Source: a candidate division WOR-3 bacterium (GTDB taxonomy: Bacteria; Hydrothermota; UBA3072). From it: DNA of 64,000 nt. Below the pieces are notes generated by a model, which was not told the origin of the DNA, ran no database searches, and saw only the letters and a list, made by a program, of their open reading frames with translations. The stretch spans positions 154,962 through 218,961 of the forward strand of contig JBDRZZ010000001.1 of the NCBI GenBank assembly GCA_039804165.1, in the 5' to 3' direction. This document shows, in pieces, positions 28,170 through 36,579 of this stretch. Within the stretch, counting starts at the first letter, position 1; each line of letters opens with the position of its first letter. A program made the position numbers and the translations under genes.

Positions 28170-29501
28170 ATGGATAATGATTTAAAAAGAATAAAAGAAA
28201 GATTAGAACGAGATCCAAATTCACTTCTTTTTGCTCAATATGCAGATTTATTAAGAAGAGAAGGGAATATTGAAGAAGCCATAAAAGTTGCAGAGGAAGG
28301 TGTAAAAAAACATCCTGAATACGCTACTGGATTTTTAGTTTTAGGTAGGTGTTACAGTAAAAAGGGGGAAGTAGAAAAAGCAGTAGAAAATCTTGAAAAA
28401 GCTATAAGCCTTGACAAGCAAAGTATAATTGCTCTACAAGAATTAAGTAAACTTTATATAAAAACTGGGGAAAAGGAAAAGGCAAGAGAAACTCTTAAGA
28501 AGCAACTTGAGCTTGACCCTTTAGATAGAGATGCAAAAAGATTATTAAGGGAAATAGAAGAGGAAGAAAAAGAGGAAGATAGTGTGGGAACTCTTTCTTC
28601 TTTCTTTGAAGAAGAACTGGAAGAAGAAAAGATTTCTGGGGAAGAGAAAGAAGAAACTGAGGTTGAAGAAAGCTCTCCTGATATTGAAAAAGAGCTCGAG
28701 GAGATTTCTGAAGATTTAGAGTTTGAAAGTGTATCAAAAGAAGAATTTGAACTTGAGGGGAAAAGTGAGTTAGAAGAAGAAATTTCTGAAGAGGAAACGG
28801 AAGAAGAGGAAGAAGGAATTCCTAAAGAAGAAGTAGAAGAGGAATCTTTAGAAGAAGAGGAGGAATGGGAAGAGGAAGAAGAGGTTGATGAAAAAAGAAC
28901 TTCCGAGGAGGAAGAGTTAGAGGAGATAGAGGAAGAGGAGGAGGAGGAAGAAGAAGAAGAAGAAGAAGAAGAAGAAGAAAAAGAAGAAGAGCCGAAAGAG
29001 GAGATGGATATTGGAGAAATTTTCGGTAAGAGTAGAGAGAAAGAGACTGAAGCGGTTGAAGAAGAATTTTTTGAATTGGAAGAGGAAGCCCCTGAGGAAG
29101 TAGAGTTAAAGGAGATAGAAGAAGGACCTCTTGGCAAAGTTGAAGAGGAGCTAAGCGAAGAGAAAGAAAAAAGACTTAGGGAACTCGCTAAGATATATGA
29201 AAAACATGGGTTTAGAGAAAAGGCAATAAATATATACGAGAAGCTTTATCAAGCCACTAAAAATGAAGAGTTTAAAGAAAGAATAGAAAGAATAAAGAGT
29301 TCTAAGGCAGAGGGGATTTTACATTTAGAAACTGAGGAAGAAGAGAGAGGAGAAGAAAGCCTTTTTGAGGAGTTGGAGAGTGAAGCTCCGTTAGATTTAG
29401 AAGAAGAAAAGTTAGAGAAAGAAGAGAAAAGAGGCGAGGAAGAAATAGACGAAAGTTTTCGTGAATGGATTGAAGGTTTAAACGGAACATCAAGTGAATG
29501 A
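28170..29501 (+). CDS. TPR protein with a long glutamate-rich domain
   Basis: 443 residues, cytosolic (no signal). Residues 1-130 hold about three TPR units (EEAIKVAEEGVKKHPEYATG, VEKAVENLEKAISLDKQS, KEKARETLKKQLELDPLDR). Residues 130-320 are low complexity, mostly Glu with Ser, Leu and Val, including an uninterrupted run of about 18 Glu. Another TPR-like pair lies near 325-365 (KRLRELAKIYEKHGFREKA), then a second acidic stretch and the C-terminal motif SFREWIEGLNG. TPR proteins ending in a short FxxWxxGL motif occur in related candidate phyla; the role is unknown. It overlaps the next gene by eight bases. Confidence 0.75.
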   Translation: MDNDLKRIKERLERDPNSLLFAQYADLLRREGNIEEAIKVAEEGVKKHPEYATGFLVLGRCYSKKGEVEKAVENLEKAISLDKQSIIALQELSKLYIKTGEKEKARETLKKQLELDPLDRDAKRLLREIEEEEKEEDSVGTLSSFFEEELEEEKISGEEKEETEVEESSPDIEKELEEISEDLEFESVSKEEFELEGKSELEEEISEEETEEEEEGIPKEEVEEESLEEEEEWEEEEEVDEKRTSEEEELEEIEEEEEEEEEEEEEEEEEKEEEPKEEMDIGEIFGKSREKETEAVEEEFFELEEEAPEEVELKEIEEGPLGKVEEELSEEKEKRLRELAKIYEKHGFREKAINIYEKLYQATKNEEFKERIERIKSSKAEGILHLETEEEERGEESLFEELESEAPLDLEEEKLEKEEKRGEEEIDESFREWIEGLNGTSSE

Positions 29502-30561
29502 AAGGATAGAAAAGCTACAAGCCCAATTTGAAGAAGAACATATTGATAGTTTCCTTGTAACCTCAAAAGAAAATATTTTTTATTTGACTGGATTCAGAGG
29601 AGATGCTGGAATACTATTTATTACTCCAAGAAAAGTATTGTTAATCACTGATTACCGTTTTCAAGGGGAGGTCGTTAATAATTTAGGTGAAGTAGAAGTT
29701 TGTTTAACTAGGAAGGGTTATATAGAAGAATTAGCAAAACACCGAATTGTGAGGAGAAAAAAGAGAGTAGGTTTTGAATCCAAAAACATTAGTTATAGTC
29801 TTTATTGGGAAATGAGAGAAAAATTAAATTGGTTAAAATTTAAGGGGTTTGATTCTTTTGTTGAAAATTTAAGGATGATAAAAGATAAAGAAGAGATAAA
29901 AAAAATAAAAAAGGCTTCAGATATATTAGATAAAGCTTTTGTTGAAACACTTAATTATATAAAAGAAGGTTTAAGCGAAAAAGAAATAGCGATTGAACTT
30001 GAATATAGAGTAAGAAAGTATGGGGGTGAAAAAATCTCATTTGAAACAATAGTAGCATCTGGATACCGTTCTTCAATTCCACATGGGGTGGCTACTGATA
30101 AAAAGATAAAAAAAGGAGATTTTATAACGATTGACTTTGGAACCGCATATGAGGGATATAACGCGGATATGACAAGAACGACTTTTCTTGGAGAACCAAA
30201 AGAGAAAGATAAAGAGATTTATGAAACAGTATATAAAGCTCAGGAATTGGCAATTCAATCGATAAAAGAGAATATAAGAGCTAAAGATTTAGATAAGATT
30301 GTGAGAGATTTCCTTTCTAAGAATGGTTTTGGAGAATATTTCTTGCATTCTTTAGGACATGGGGTAGGTCTTGAGGTTCATGAACCACCTTATATTTCTA
30401 AAAAAGGTAATTATTCCCTAAAAGAAGGAATGGTCTTTACAATAGAACCTGGAATTTATTTGCCTCAATATCAGGGAGTAAGAATAGAAGATACAATTGC
30501 TCTTAAGGATAGTAAACCTATATACTTGACAGAAACTAAAAGAGAATTAATTATTTTATAA
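29494..30561 (+). CDS. Xaa-Pro aminopeptidase (M24B)
   Basis: 355 residues. M24 pita-bread metallopeptidase that removes N-terminal residues before proline. The metal ligands are in IDFGTAYEGYNADMTRT (two Asp), LGHGVGLEVHEPP (His), FTIEPGIY (Glu) and GVRIEDTI (Glu). The N-terminal creatinase-like domain begins MNERIEKLQAQF and carries FLVTSKENIFYLTGFRG. The start is GTG at 29494, inside the end of the TPR gene; a nearby ATG at 29498 is out of frame. Placement directly before efp is common in bacteria. Prolidase (PepQ) is the alternative. Confidence 0.9.
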   Translation: MNERIEKLQAQFEEEHIDSFLVTSKENIFYLTGFRGDAGILFITPRKVLLITDYRFQGEVVNNLGEVEVCLTRKGYIEELAKHRIVRRKKRVGFESKNISYSLYWEMREKLNWLKFKGFDSFVENLRMIKDKEEIKKIKKASDILDKAFVETLNYIKEGLSEKEIAIELEYRVRKYGGEKISFETIVASGYRSSIPHGVATDKKIKKGDFITIDFGTAYEGYNADMTRTTFLGEPKEKDKEIYETVYKAQELAIQSIKENIRAKDLDKIVRDFLSKNGFGEYFLHSLGHGVGLEVHEPPYISKKGNYSLKEGMVFTIEPGIYLPQYQGVRIEDTIALKDSKPIYLTETKRELIIL

Positions 30562-31121
30562 TGCCTACTATAACTGATATAACTAAAGGATTAATAATTA
30601 AATTTGAGAATTCTATATATGAGGTTTTGGATTTCCTCCATGTTAAACCTGGGAAAGGTCATGCTTTTGTGAGAACAAAAATGAGAAATTTAAGAGATGG
30701 AACTATAATTACAAAAAGTTTAAAAAATGGGGATTATTTTGAAATTATACCGGCAGAGGAAAGAGAAGTGCAGTTCTTATATAAGAGTGGAAAAGAGTAT
30801 TTTTTTATGGATCTTGAGACCTATGAGCAATTTCCTATTAGTGAAGAAATAATAGGTGAGAATAAATTTTATTTGAAGGAAGAGTTGAATTGTAAAATTA
30901 GAATTGCAAAAAATGAAATTTTAGGTGTAATTATTCCAAACTTTGTTACCCTTAAGATTGTATCTACAGAACCAGGGGTGAGGGGTAATACAGTTCAGGG
31001 CGGTTCAAAGCCAGCTCTTCTTGAGACAGGACTTAAGATTAAAGTTCCCCTATTTCTTAAGGAAGGAGAGGAAATCGTTGTTGATACAAGAACGGGAGAA
31101 TATATAGAGAGAAAACAATAA
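30561..31121 (+). CDS. efp: Elongation factor P
   Basis: 186 residues, full three-domain EF-P. It binds between the ribosomal P and E sites and rescues stalling at polyproline. The modification loop is VKPGKGHAFVRTK with Lys32 at the tip, the residue beta-lysylated or otherwise modified in other bacteria; no modification enzyme gene is in the window. The C-terminal OB domain has the signature GVRGNTVQGGSKPALLETG. The ATG shares its first base with the aminopeptidase stop (TAATG), so the two are coupled. Confidence 0.95.
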   Translation: MPTITDITKGLIIKFENSIYEVLDFLHVKPGKGHAFVRTKMRNLRDGTIITKSLKNGDYFEIIPAEEREVQFLYKSGKEYFFMDLETYEQFPISEEIIGENKFYLKEELNCKIRIAKNEILGVIIPNFVTLKIVSTEPGVRGNTVQGGSKPALLETGLKIKVPLFLKEGEEIVVDTRTGEYIERKQ

Positions 31122-31131
31122 GGAGGGTCTT

Positions 31132-31770
31132 ATGGAGAAGGTTAATGAGAGTATTGGATATGAAAGAGAATTGAAAAAGGGAGAGGTTTTATTTAAAGAA
31201 GGGGATACGGGAGAAGAGATGTATCTTATTAGGTCCGGGAAGATAAGGATTGTGAAGGAGATAGAGGGAAAAAGTAAAACACTTGCTATTATAGGCGAAG
31301 GGGAGTTTTTTGGAGAAATGGCTCTCTTGGATAAGAGTCCACGTTCTGCTTCTGCAATTGCTGAAACAGATGTAAAGCTTATTATAGTAGATAGAGAAGC
31401 TTTTTTAAATTCGGTTAATAAAAATCCTTTTATAAAATATATTATAGAAACTTTAACTAACCGATTGAGAAAAACAAACAATATGTTAAAGTATTTCTCG
31501 GTTCCAAACGAGAAGATGAGGGTGCTTTTATTTATTAAGGATAGATTGAGTAGGAATGAACCCCCAGATATGGATACAGGGTTAGATGCTGAGGGGCGAG
31601 AAATAGCAGAAGTTACTGGAGTTTCTTTGGATAAAGTAAAGGAGTATTTGGAAGAACTAAAAGAATACAATATTGCTGAATTAGGATCAACAATTACAAT
31701 AAAATCTCCTGAAAAACTTAAAAAATACGAAGAGTATATTGCGCTTCAAGAGGAATTTAAAAGAGAGTAA
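31132..31770 (+). CDS. CRP/FNR-type cyclic-nucleotide-binding regulator
   Basis: 212 residues. The N-terminal cNMP-binding domain has the phosphate-binding cassette FGEMALLDKSPRSASAIAE, with the Glu and Arg that contact cyclic nucleotide. A dimer helix (about 95-120) and a winged-helix region (GREIAEVTGVSLDKVKEYLEEL, about 148-170) follow. The recognition helix is less typical than in E. coli CRP. AAGGAGGG precedes the ATG. It lies ten bases after efp, so it is co-transcribed with it and probably with the transporter that follows. Target genes unknown. Confidence 0.85.
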   Translation: MEKVNESIGYERELKKGEVLFKEGDTGEEMYLIRSGKIRIVKEIEGKSKTLAIIGEGEFFGEMALLDKSPRSASAIAETDVKLIIVDREAFLNSVNKNPFIKYIIETLTNRLRKTNNMLKYFSVPNEKMRVLLFIKDRLSRNEPPDMDTGLDAEGREIAEVTGVSLDKVKEYLEELKEYNIAELGSTITIKSPEKLKKYEEYIALQEEFKRE

Positions 31771-31798
31771 GGAATAAAAATAACATTTTTGAATCAAA

Positions 31799-33106
31799 AT
31801 GGATAAATATAATTTTATTAGTTTTGTAGGGATTTTCATTTTATTAGGTTTTGCTTGGCTTTTTTCTAGAGATAAAAAGAATATGAATTGGAAGGTTATT
31901 TTTTGGGGTATAGGTATTCAATTTATTTTTGCCTTTTTTATTTTTGTTTTTCCTCCTGGTAGTAAAATATTTCTCCTTCTGAATAATTTAGTGGTTAAAA
32001 TCTTAAGTTCATCTACTAAAGGAGCAGAATTTATTTTTGGAAGATTAGCTCTTCCTCCAGGAGAAATGAATGAAACTGGTGAACAATCTTTAGGTTTTTT
32101 TCTTGCTTTTCAGGCATTTCCAACAATAATATTCTTCTCTGCTCTTATTTCTATTCTTTATTACTTTAACATTATGCAGTGGATTTTAAAAGGTTTTGCC
32201 TATGTTTTTACAAAATTGATGAGGCTTTCTGGAGCTGAATCTTTATGCACTGCAAGTAACATTTTTGTTGGGATTGAGTCTGTTTTAACTATTAAACCTC
32301 ATCTAAAAGAAATGACACAATCAGAATTATGCACAATTCTTACGGCAGGGATGGCAACAGTGGCTTCGAATGTTCTTGCTATTTATATCTTTAGCTTGAA
32401 AGAACAATTTCCATCTATTGCTGCGCATCTTATTTCAGCTTCTATTCTCTCTGCACCCAGCGCTCTTGTAGCTTCAAAGATTATTTTCCCGGAAAAAGAA
32501 TCTCCAAAGACACTTGGGGAATATGTTGATGTATATTATGAGAAAGAATCAAGCTTCTTTGAAGCAATAATAAATGGAGCAAATAGTGGAGTAAAATTAA
32601 TTGTAGGCATTGTTGCTTTACTAATAGCTGTTTTAGGTCTTGTCTCTTTGGTGGATTTATTTATTGGAGGACTTGGTAATAAGATAAATGCTCTTTTTGG
32701 CATTAATATTGATTGGAGTATTAAGGGGTTTCTTGGATATATTTTTTATCCTTTTACATTGATACTTGGCGTTCCTCCTTCAGATGCTTTAATAATATCT
32801 AAGATTATTGGAGAAAGGGCAATCCTTACAGAAGTTCCTGCATACCAACATTTATCTATAGCTATCTCTTCCGGGTTGATTAAGAACCCCCGTTCTATAG
32901 TAATTGCAACTTATGCACTTTGTGGATTCGCCCATCTTGCTTCTATGGCGATTTTCGTTGGAGGAATTGCTACTTTGATCCCGGAGAAAAGAAAAATTCT
33001 TGCAAAACTTGGACCTAAGGCTCTTCTTGGAGCTACTATAGCTTGTTTACTTACTGCTTGTGTAGCCGGAACATTTTTTACTAAAAATTCAATTCTAATT
33101 AGGTGA
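31799..33106 (+). CDS. Concentrative nucleoside transporter (NupC/CNT)
   Basis: 435 residues, polytopic inner-membrane protein. CNT carriers take up nucleosides with Na+ or H+. The family blocks are visible: GESVLTIKPH-like GIESVLTIKPHLKEMTQSE, AGMATVASNVLAIY, FVGVPLxxS-equivalent ILGVPPSDALIISKIIGE and the C-terminal CGFAHLASMAIFVGG. No Shine-Dalgarno is visible before the ATG, 28 bases after the CRP-like gene. With guaA and thyX elsewhere in the window it supports nucleotide salvage. Ion and nucleoside preference cannot be told. Confidence 0.88.
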   Translation: MDKYNFISFVGIFILLGFAWLFSRDKKNMNWKVIFWGIGIQFIFAFFIFVFPPGSKIFLLLNNLVVKILSSSTKGAEFIFGRLALPPGEMNETGEQSLGFFLAFQAFPTIIFFSALISILYYFNIMQWILKGFAYVFTKLMRLSGAESLCTASNIFVGIESVLTIKPHLKEMTQSELCTILTAGMATVASNVLAIYIFSLKEQFPSIAAHLISASILSAPSALVASKIIFPEKESPKTLGEYVDVYYEKESSFFEAIINGANSGVKLIVGIVALLIAVLGLVSLVDLFIGGLGNKINALFGINIDWSIKGFLGYIFYPFTLILGVPPSDALIISKIIGERAILTEVPAYQHLSIAISSGLIKNPRSIVIATYALCGFAHLASMAIFVGGIATLIPEKRKILAKLGPKALLGATIACLLTACVAGTFFTKNSILIR

Positions 33107-33176
33107 GTCTTAAAATCAAAAGTCGGAAACTCTTAATATCAGGACTTTAAAAGGTTTCTGGGCTCAAATCAAATAA

Positions 33177-33204
33177 TTGACAAATAATCGAAAATTAATA
33201 AAAT
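33177..33204 (+). promoter_or_regulatory. Promoter of the GH5-like lipoprotein gene
   Basis: TTGACA (33177-33182), 16-base spacer, TAAAAT (33199-33204). The ATG at 33215 is ten bases after the -10 box, leaving a leader of only about three bases and no Shine-Dalgarno. Confidence 0.6.
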
Positions 33205-33214
33205 TAAGAAGTGA

Positions 33215-35356
33215 ATGAGCAAGTTAAAGTTAATGCTTTTATTTTCAGTAACTTTGTTATTTGTTTCTTGTAGTAGAAACAAATCTTTAATTGTTGTGAA
33301 GTCAAAAACCAATACATTGTCAAAATTTGAAACTTTTTATATTGAATTTTTTTTAAAATCTTCTTTTGTTAATCCCTACGATCCTGAGGATATAAAAGTG
33401 GATGCGATTATAAGGACTCCTTCTGGCAATATATTAACCTTACCCTCCTTTTATAAATTTGGTTCAAGTGGGAACTCTATCTGGGAAGCCAGATTTACAC
33501 CAATGGAAGTTGGAACACATTCTTATCATATAGAGGTTGTAAGGGAGGGACAAACTTTTAAATCCGAAGAATTTTATCTTTCTGTAAAAGACTCTGATAA
33601 AAATGGATTTTTAAGAGTAAATAAAAATTCTCTTTATTCTTTTGTTTTTGACTCTGGGAAACCTTTCCGAGGTGTTGGAATAAATGTGGGATGGGAGGGT
33701 GGAAAGGGTTCAGATTATTCTTATGAGGCTTATCTTGATGCATTTAGAGAAAATGAGGCGAATTTATTTAGAACCTTAATGTGTCCTTGGAATCTTCCTT
33801 TGGAATGGACAAGATTTGTAAAAAGTTATGAGAATATTATTGTAGATGAGTTTGAAAATTGGAATAAAGTATTTTCTCATTCTGATGGATTAAAGATAGA
33901 GTTTAGTAAAACTCCATTTACAGAAGACGATACAAATAGAGTGCTGATTGACTCTACTCAAAACGAAGTGATAATTTATCAATTTAGAGATATAAAAAGA
34001 TTTAAGATTAAATTATTTTATAATAAAATTCTCTCCAAAGATATGATAAGATGTTATTATTCTTCGGATAATGTTATATATAAACCTATTAATGTTGAAT
34101 TTAGTGAAGTATGGGAAACTTCTTCAGGTTGGTATAGAATTTTTGTTGTTTATTTTTATGAACTTCCTTCTCAAGCAAATTATCTCAAGATAGAATTTTT
34201 GAAAGGGATTAAAGGTTCCCCACAAATTGGAAGTGTTGAGATTGAATATGGGAAGGAAAAGGAGGTTATTAATGCGCTAGGCCTTGGTAAGTATTACCAA
34301 GAAACAGCAGAGAGAGTGGATGAGCTTATTAGATTAGCAGAAGAAAGAGGGATTTATCTTATTCTAAGCTTTGATTATCATGGTATTTTTAATTCATTTG
34401 TTGACCGTTATGTTTCTAAGACAGAATGGAGAGAAAACCCTTATAATGTTGCTAATGGAGGACCTTGTGAGAATCAGGTGGATTTTTTTACAGATCCTAT
34501 TGCAAGGAAAATATATAAAAATAAACTAAGATATATTGTAGCAAGATGGGGTTATTCTACAAGTATTGCGTTATGGGAATTTTTTAATGAGATTGACAAT
34601 ATTATTGATAGGATGAATGTTTCACCTCAAGATGTAGTAAATTGGCATAGAGAAATGGCAAACTACTTAAAGGAAGTTGATCCTTATAAACATATGATTA
34701 CAACAAGTGTAAGAGATAAAGAAATAATAGAACTATGGGAGATTGAAAATATAGATGTTATTCAACTTCATATCTATGGTTCTACTGAGGAAATGAGAGA
34801 GATCCTCTTGAGAGACACCAAGAAATTTAAAAAGCCTGTTATTGTAGGAGAATTTGCTGTTGGAGATAGAGGTCCAGGAAGAGATTTCTCTTTTGAGTTT
34901 TATGAGAGTGCATTCCATGATGGCTTGTGGGAAGGAATTTTTTCTCCCACTCCTATTGTACCTCTTTCATGGTGGTGGGAATGGTTTTATCAAAAGGATC
35001 TTTTTTTTCACCTTAAAGGAGCCTCTATGTTCGTTTCTCTAATGTTGGAAAGCGGAGGAGATTTTGAGGAGATTTTTGTGGATGTTAAAGATAAAGAAGT
35101 GGGAGTGATAGCCCTTAAGTCTGGAAATGAGATATTTTTATGGTTCAAAAACTTGGGAAATAAAGATAAAAATAGTGTAGTTATTGATCTACCTGATTTG
35201 GATTATCCATTATACCTTCTTAGGTACTATAACCCTTGGCTTTGTGAATTTTCTGAAGATAGAGAGGTTAATATTTTGAATAATGAATTAAGATTAGAGA
35301 ATATTTCTCTGAAAATTGGAAAAGACATAGCTGTTTGGCTTAGGCCAAATATTTGA
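33215..35356 (+). CDS. GH5-like glycosidase lipoprotein with an inserted domain
   Basis: 713 residues. Signal peptide to Cys19 (LLFVSC), then a DUF5060-like Ig domain ([13 protein letters not shown], about 30-130) and a TIM barrel starting at [23 protein letters not shown]. The barrel is interrupted by about 140 residues (roughly 205-345, between LEWTRF and [14 protein letters not shown]) that look like a beta-sandwich ([14 protein letters not shown]). The clan A catalytic pair is in LWEFFNEID (Glu459, acid/base) and VIVGEFAVG (Glu546, nucleophile). A C-terminal beta domain closes it. Family assignment within GH-A is not certain; mannanase-like or DUF5060/GH140-type enzymes are candidates. 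Confidence 0.75.
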   Translation: MSKLKLMLLFSVTLLFVSCSRNKSLIVVKSKTNTLSKFETFYIEFFLKSSFVNPYDPEDIKVDAIIRTPSGNILTLPSFYKFGSSGNSIWEARFTPMEVGTHSYHIEVVREGQTFKSEEFYLSVKDSDKNGFLRVNKNSLYSFVFDSGKPFRGVGINVGWEGGKGSDYSYEAYLDAFRENEANLFRTLMCPWNLPLEWTRFVKSYENIIVDEFENWNKVFSHSDGLKIEFSKTPFTEDDTNRVLIDSTQNEVIIYQFRDIKRFKIKLFYNKILSKDMIRCYYSSDNVIYKPINVEFSEVWETSSGWYRIFVVYFYELPSQANYLKIEFLKGIKGSPQIGSVEIEYGKEKEVINALGLGKYYQETAERVDELIRLAEERGIYLILSFDYHGIFNSFVDRYVSKTEWRENPYNVANGGPCENQVDFFTDPIARKIYKNKLRYIVARWGYSTSIALWEFFNEIDNIIDRMNVSPQDVVNWHREMANYLKEVDPYKHMITTSVRDKEIIELWEIENIDVIQLHIYGSTEEMREILLRDTKKFKKPVIVGEFAVGDRGPGRDFSFEFYESAFHDGLWEGIFSPTPIVPLSWWWEWFYQKDLFFHLKGASMFVSLMLESGGDFEEIFVDVKDKEVGVIALKSGNEIFLWFKNLGNKDKNSVVIDLPDLDYPLYLLRYYNPWLCEFSEDREVNILNNELRLENISLKIGKDIAVWLRPNI

Positions 35357-35369
35357 GTGGAGAGTACTG

Positions 35370-36332
35370 ATGCCTGCTAATTTACCTCAAATTTATCATA
35401 AAATAGAAGCAAGGCTCAAATTTGCAACAACGCCTGAGGAGAAAATTTCTATTTTGAAAGAAATGCTTGCTGTGATGCCAAAGCATAAAGGGACAGATGG
35501 TTTACGAGCAGAATTAAATAGCAAAATAGCAAAATTGAAAAAAGAAGCAAAGAAAAAACCTCAGGTTCAACGTCTTGATATATATAATGTTCCAAAGTTA
35601 GGAGTTGCACAGGTAGTTCTTATGGGTCCTCCAAATTCTGGAAAATCAACCCTCCTTTCTTACCTTACGAACGCAAAACCAGAAATAGCAGCTTATCCTT
35701 TTACGACGCAAAAACCGAATGTTGGTATGATTGAGTTCGAAAATATCCAAATACAACTTGTAGATACTCCTCCTCTTTGTGAAAGTTTTCACCCTCCTTG
35801 GCTTTTTGCGCTTGGGAGAAGTGCAGATATTATTATAGGGATGATAGATGGAAGGAGTGGAAGCCCGGAGGGAGAGCTTAATTCTCTTCTGAATAGATTA
35901 GAAGAGGGTAGCATCTTTCTTCAGTCTAAAGATATTTATAAAGGAGAAGAATTGATGAAGAAAAATGGCTTTATTGTGGTTTCTGGAGGTGAAAGAAAAA
36001 TTATTGAGAATTTGGAAAAATTATATGGAGCGAGATTAGATATATGGCACTTTAGTTTAACTTCGGATCCTCAACCATTGAAGAAGAAGATTTATGATTC
36101 TCTTCATATCATAAGAATTTATACTAAACCTCCAAGGAAGGAAGCGGATTTTACAGAGCCAATCGTTCTTCCTGAAAATTCTACAGTTCTTGATGCTGCT
36201 TATGAAATTCATAGAGATTTTGCAGAAAAAATGAAATATGCAAAATTATGGAGGGGGAGTAATAATCCTAGGCAAGTAGGTCCGGAAGAGATTTTGAAGG
36301 AAGGGGATATAATAGAATTTCATAACAAATGA
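35370..36332 (+). CDS. DRG/Obg-like GTPase with TGS domain
   Basis: 320 residues. An N-terminal helical region (1-70) is followed by a G domain: G1 [10 protein letters not shown]2 region [13 protein letters not shown]3 VDTPP. The C-terminal TGS domain (about 265-320) reads [17 protein letters not shown] and ends GDIIEFHNK. The layout is that of the eukaryote/archaeal DRG type rather than bacterial ObgE. G4 (NKxD) is not evident, so guanine specificity is weak or altered. Such proteins act on ribosomes or translation in other organisms. It lies 13 bases after the glycosidase gene and before two tRNA-Ser genes. Confidence 0.8.
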   Translation: MPANLPQIYHKIEARLKFATTPEEKISILKEMLAVMPKHKGTDGLRAELNSKIAKLKKEAKKKPQVQRLDIYNVPKLGVAQVVLMGPPNSGKSTLLSYLTNAKPEIAAYPFTTQKPNVGMIEFENIQIQLVDTPPLCESFHPPWLFALGRSADIIIGMIDGRSGSPEGELNSLLNRLEEGSIFLQSKDIYKGEELMKKNGFIVVSGGERKIIENLEKLYGARLDIWHFSLTSDPQPLKKKIYDSLHIIRIYTKPPRKEADFTEPIVLPENSTVLDAAYEIHRDFAEKMKYAKLWRGSNNPRQVGPEEILKEGDIIEFHNK

Positions 36333-36347
36333 AAGTGTTTTTCGCTC

Positions 36348-36375
36348 TTGACTTTTTGAAAAGCCCTGGTAATAT
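36348..36375 (+). promoter_or_regulatory. Promoter of the tRNA-Ser pair
   Basis: TTGACT (36348-36353), 16-base spacer, TAATAT (36370-36375). Start expected near 36382, five bases before the mature tRNA. It lies inside a 54-base gap after the GTPase gene. Confidence 0.6.
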
Positions 36376-36386
36376 TGAGAATAGAA

Positions 36387-36472
36387 GGAGGGTTAGTCTA
36401 ATTGGTAAGGCACCGGATTTGAAATCCGGCGGGTTTTATAAACCCTTGGGGGTTCGAGTCCCTCACCCTCCG
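36387..36472 (+). tRNA. tRNA-Ser (anticodon TGA)
   Basis: An 86-base class II tRNA. The acceptor stem is GGAGGGT with ACCCTCC, discriminator G. The anticodon arm is CCGGA-TTTGAAA-TCCGG, giving anticodon TGA. The long variable arm (GGGTTTTATAAACCC) is the mark of tRNA-Ser. The T arm reads GGGGGTTCGAGTCCCTC. CCA is not encoded. Two bases separate it from the next tRNA. Confidence 0.96.
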
Positions 36473-36474
36473 TT

Positions 36475-36564
36475 GGAGAGGTGGCCGAGTGGCCGAAGGC
36501 AACCGATTGCTAATCGGTTGAGGGGTCAAAAGCTCCTCCCAGGGTTCGAATCCCTGCCTCTCCG
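36475..36564 (+). tRNA. tRNA-Ser (anticodon GCT)
   Basis: A 90-base class II tRNA. Acceptor stem GGAGAGG with CCTCTCC, discriminator G. The anticodon arm is ACCGA-TTGCTAA-TCGGT, giving anticodon GCT (AGC/AGU codons). A long variable arm and T loop GTTCGAATC follow. CCA is not encoded. It forms a two-gene serine cluster with the upstream tRNA. Confidence 0.96.
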
Positions 36565-36579
36565 TTAGAAAGGAGAAAA

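Noticed and set aside
28454-29137. Long serine-rich minus-strand ORF
   Set aside because: It is the antisense of the Glu-rich domain; GAA/GAG codons read TTC/CTC or TCT/TCC on the other strand. No ribosome site or promoter was seen.
36329-36568. 79-codon ORF after the GTPase gene
   Set aside because: It lies across both tRNA-Ser genes, which are clear by structure.
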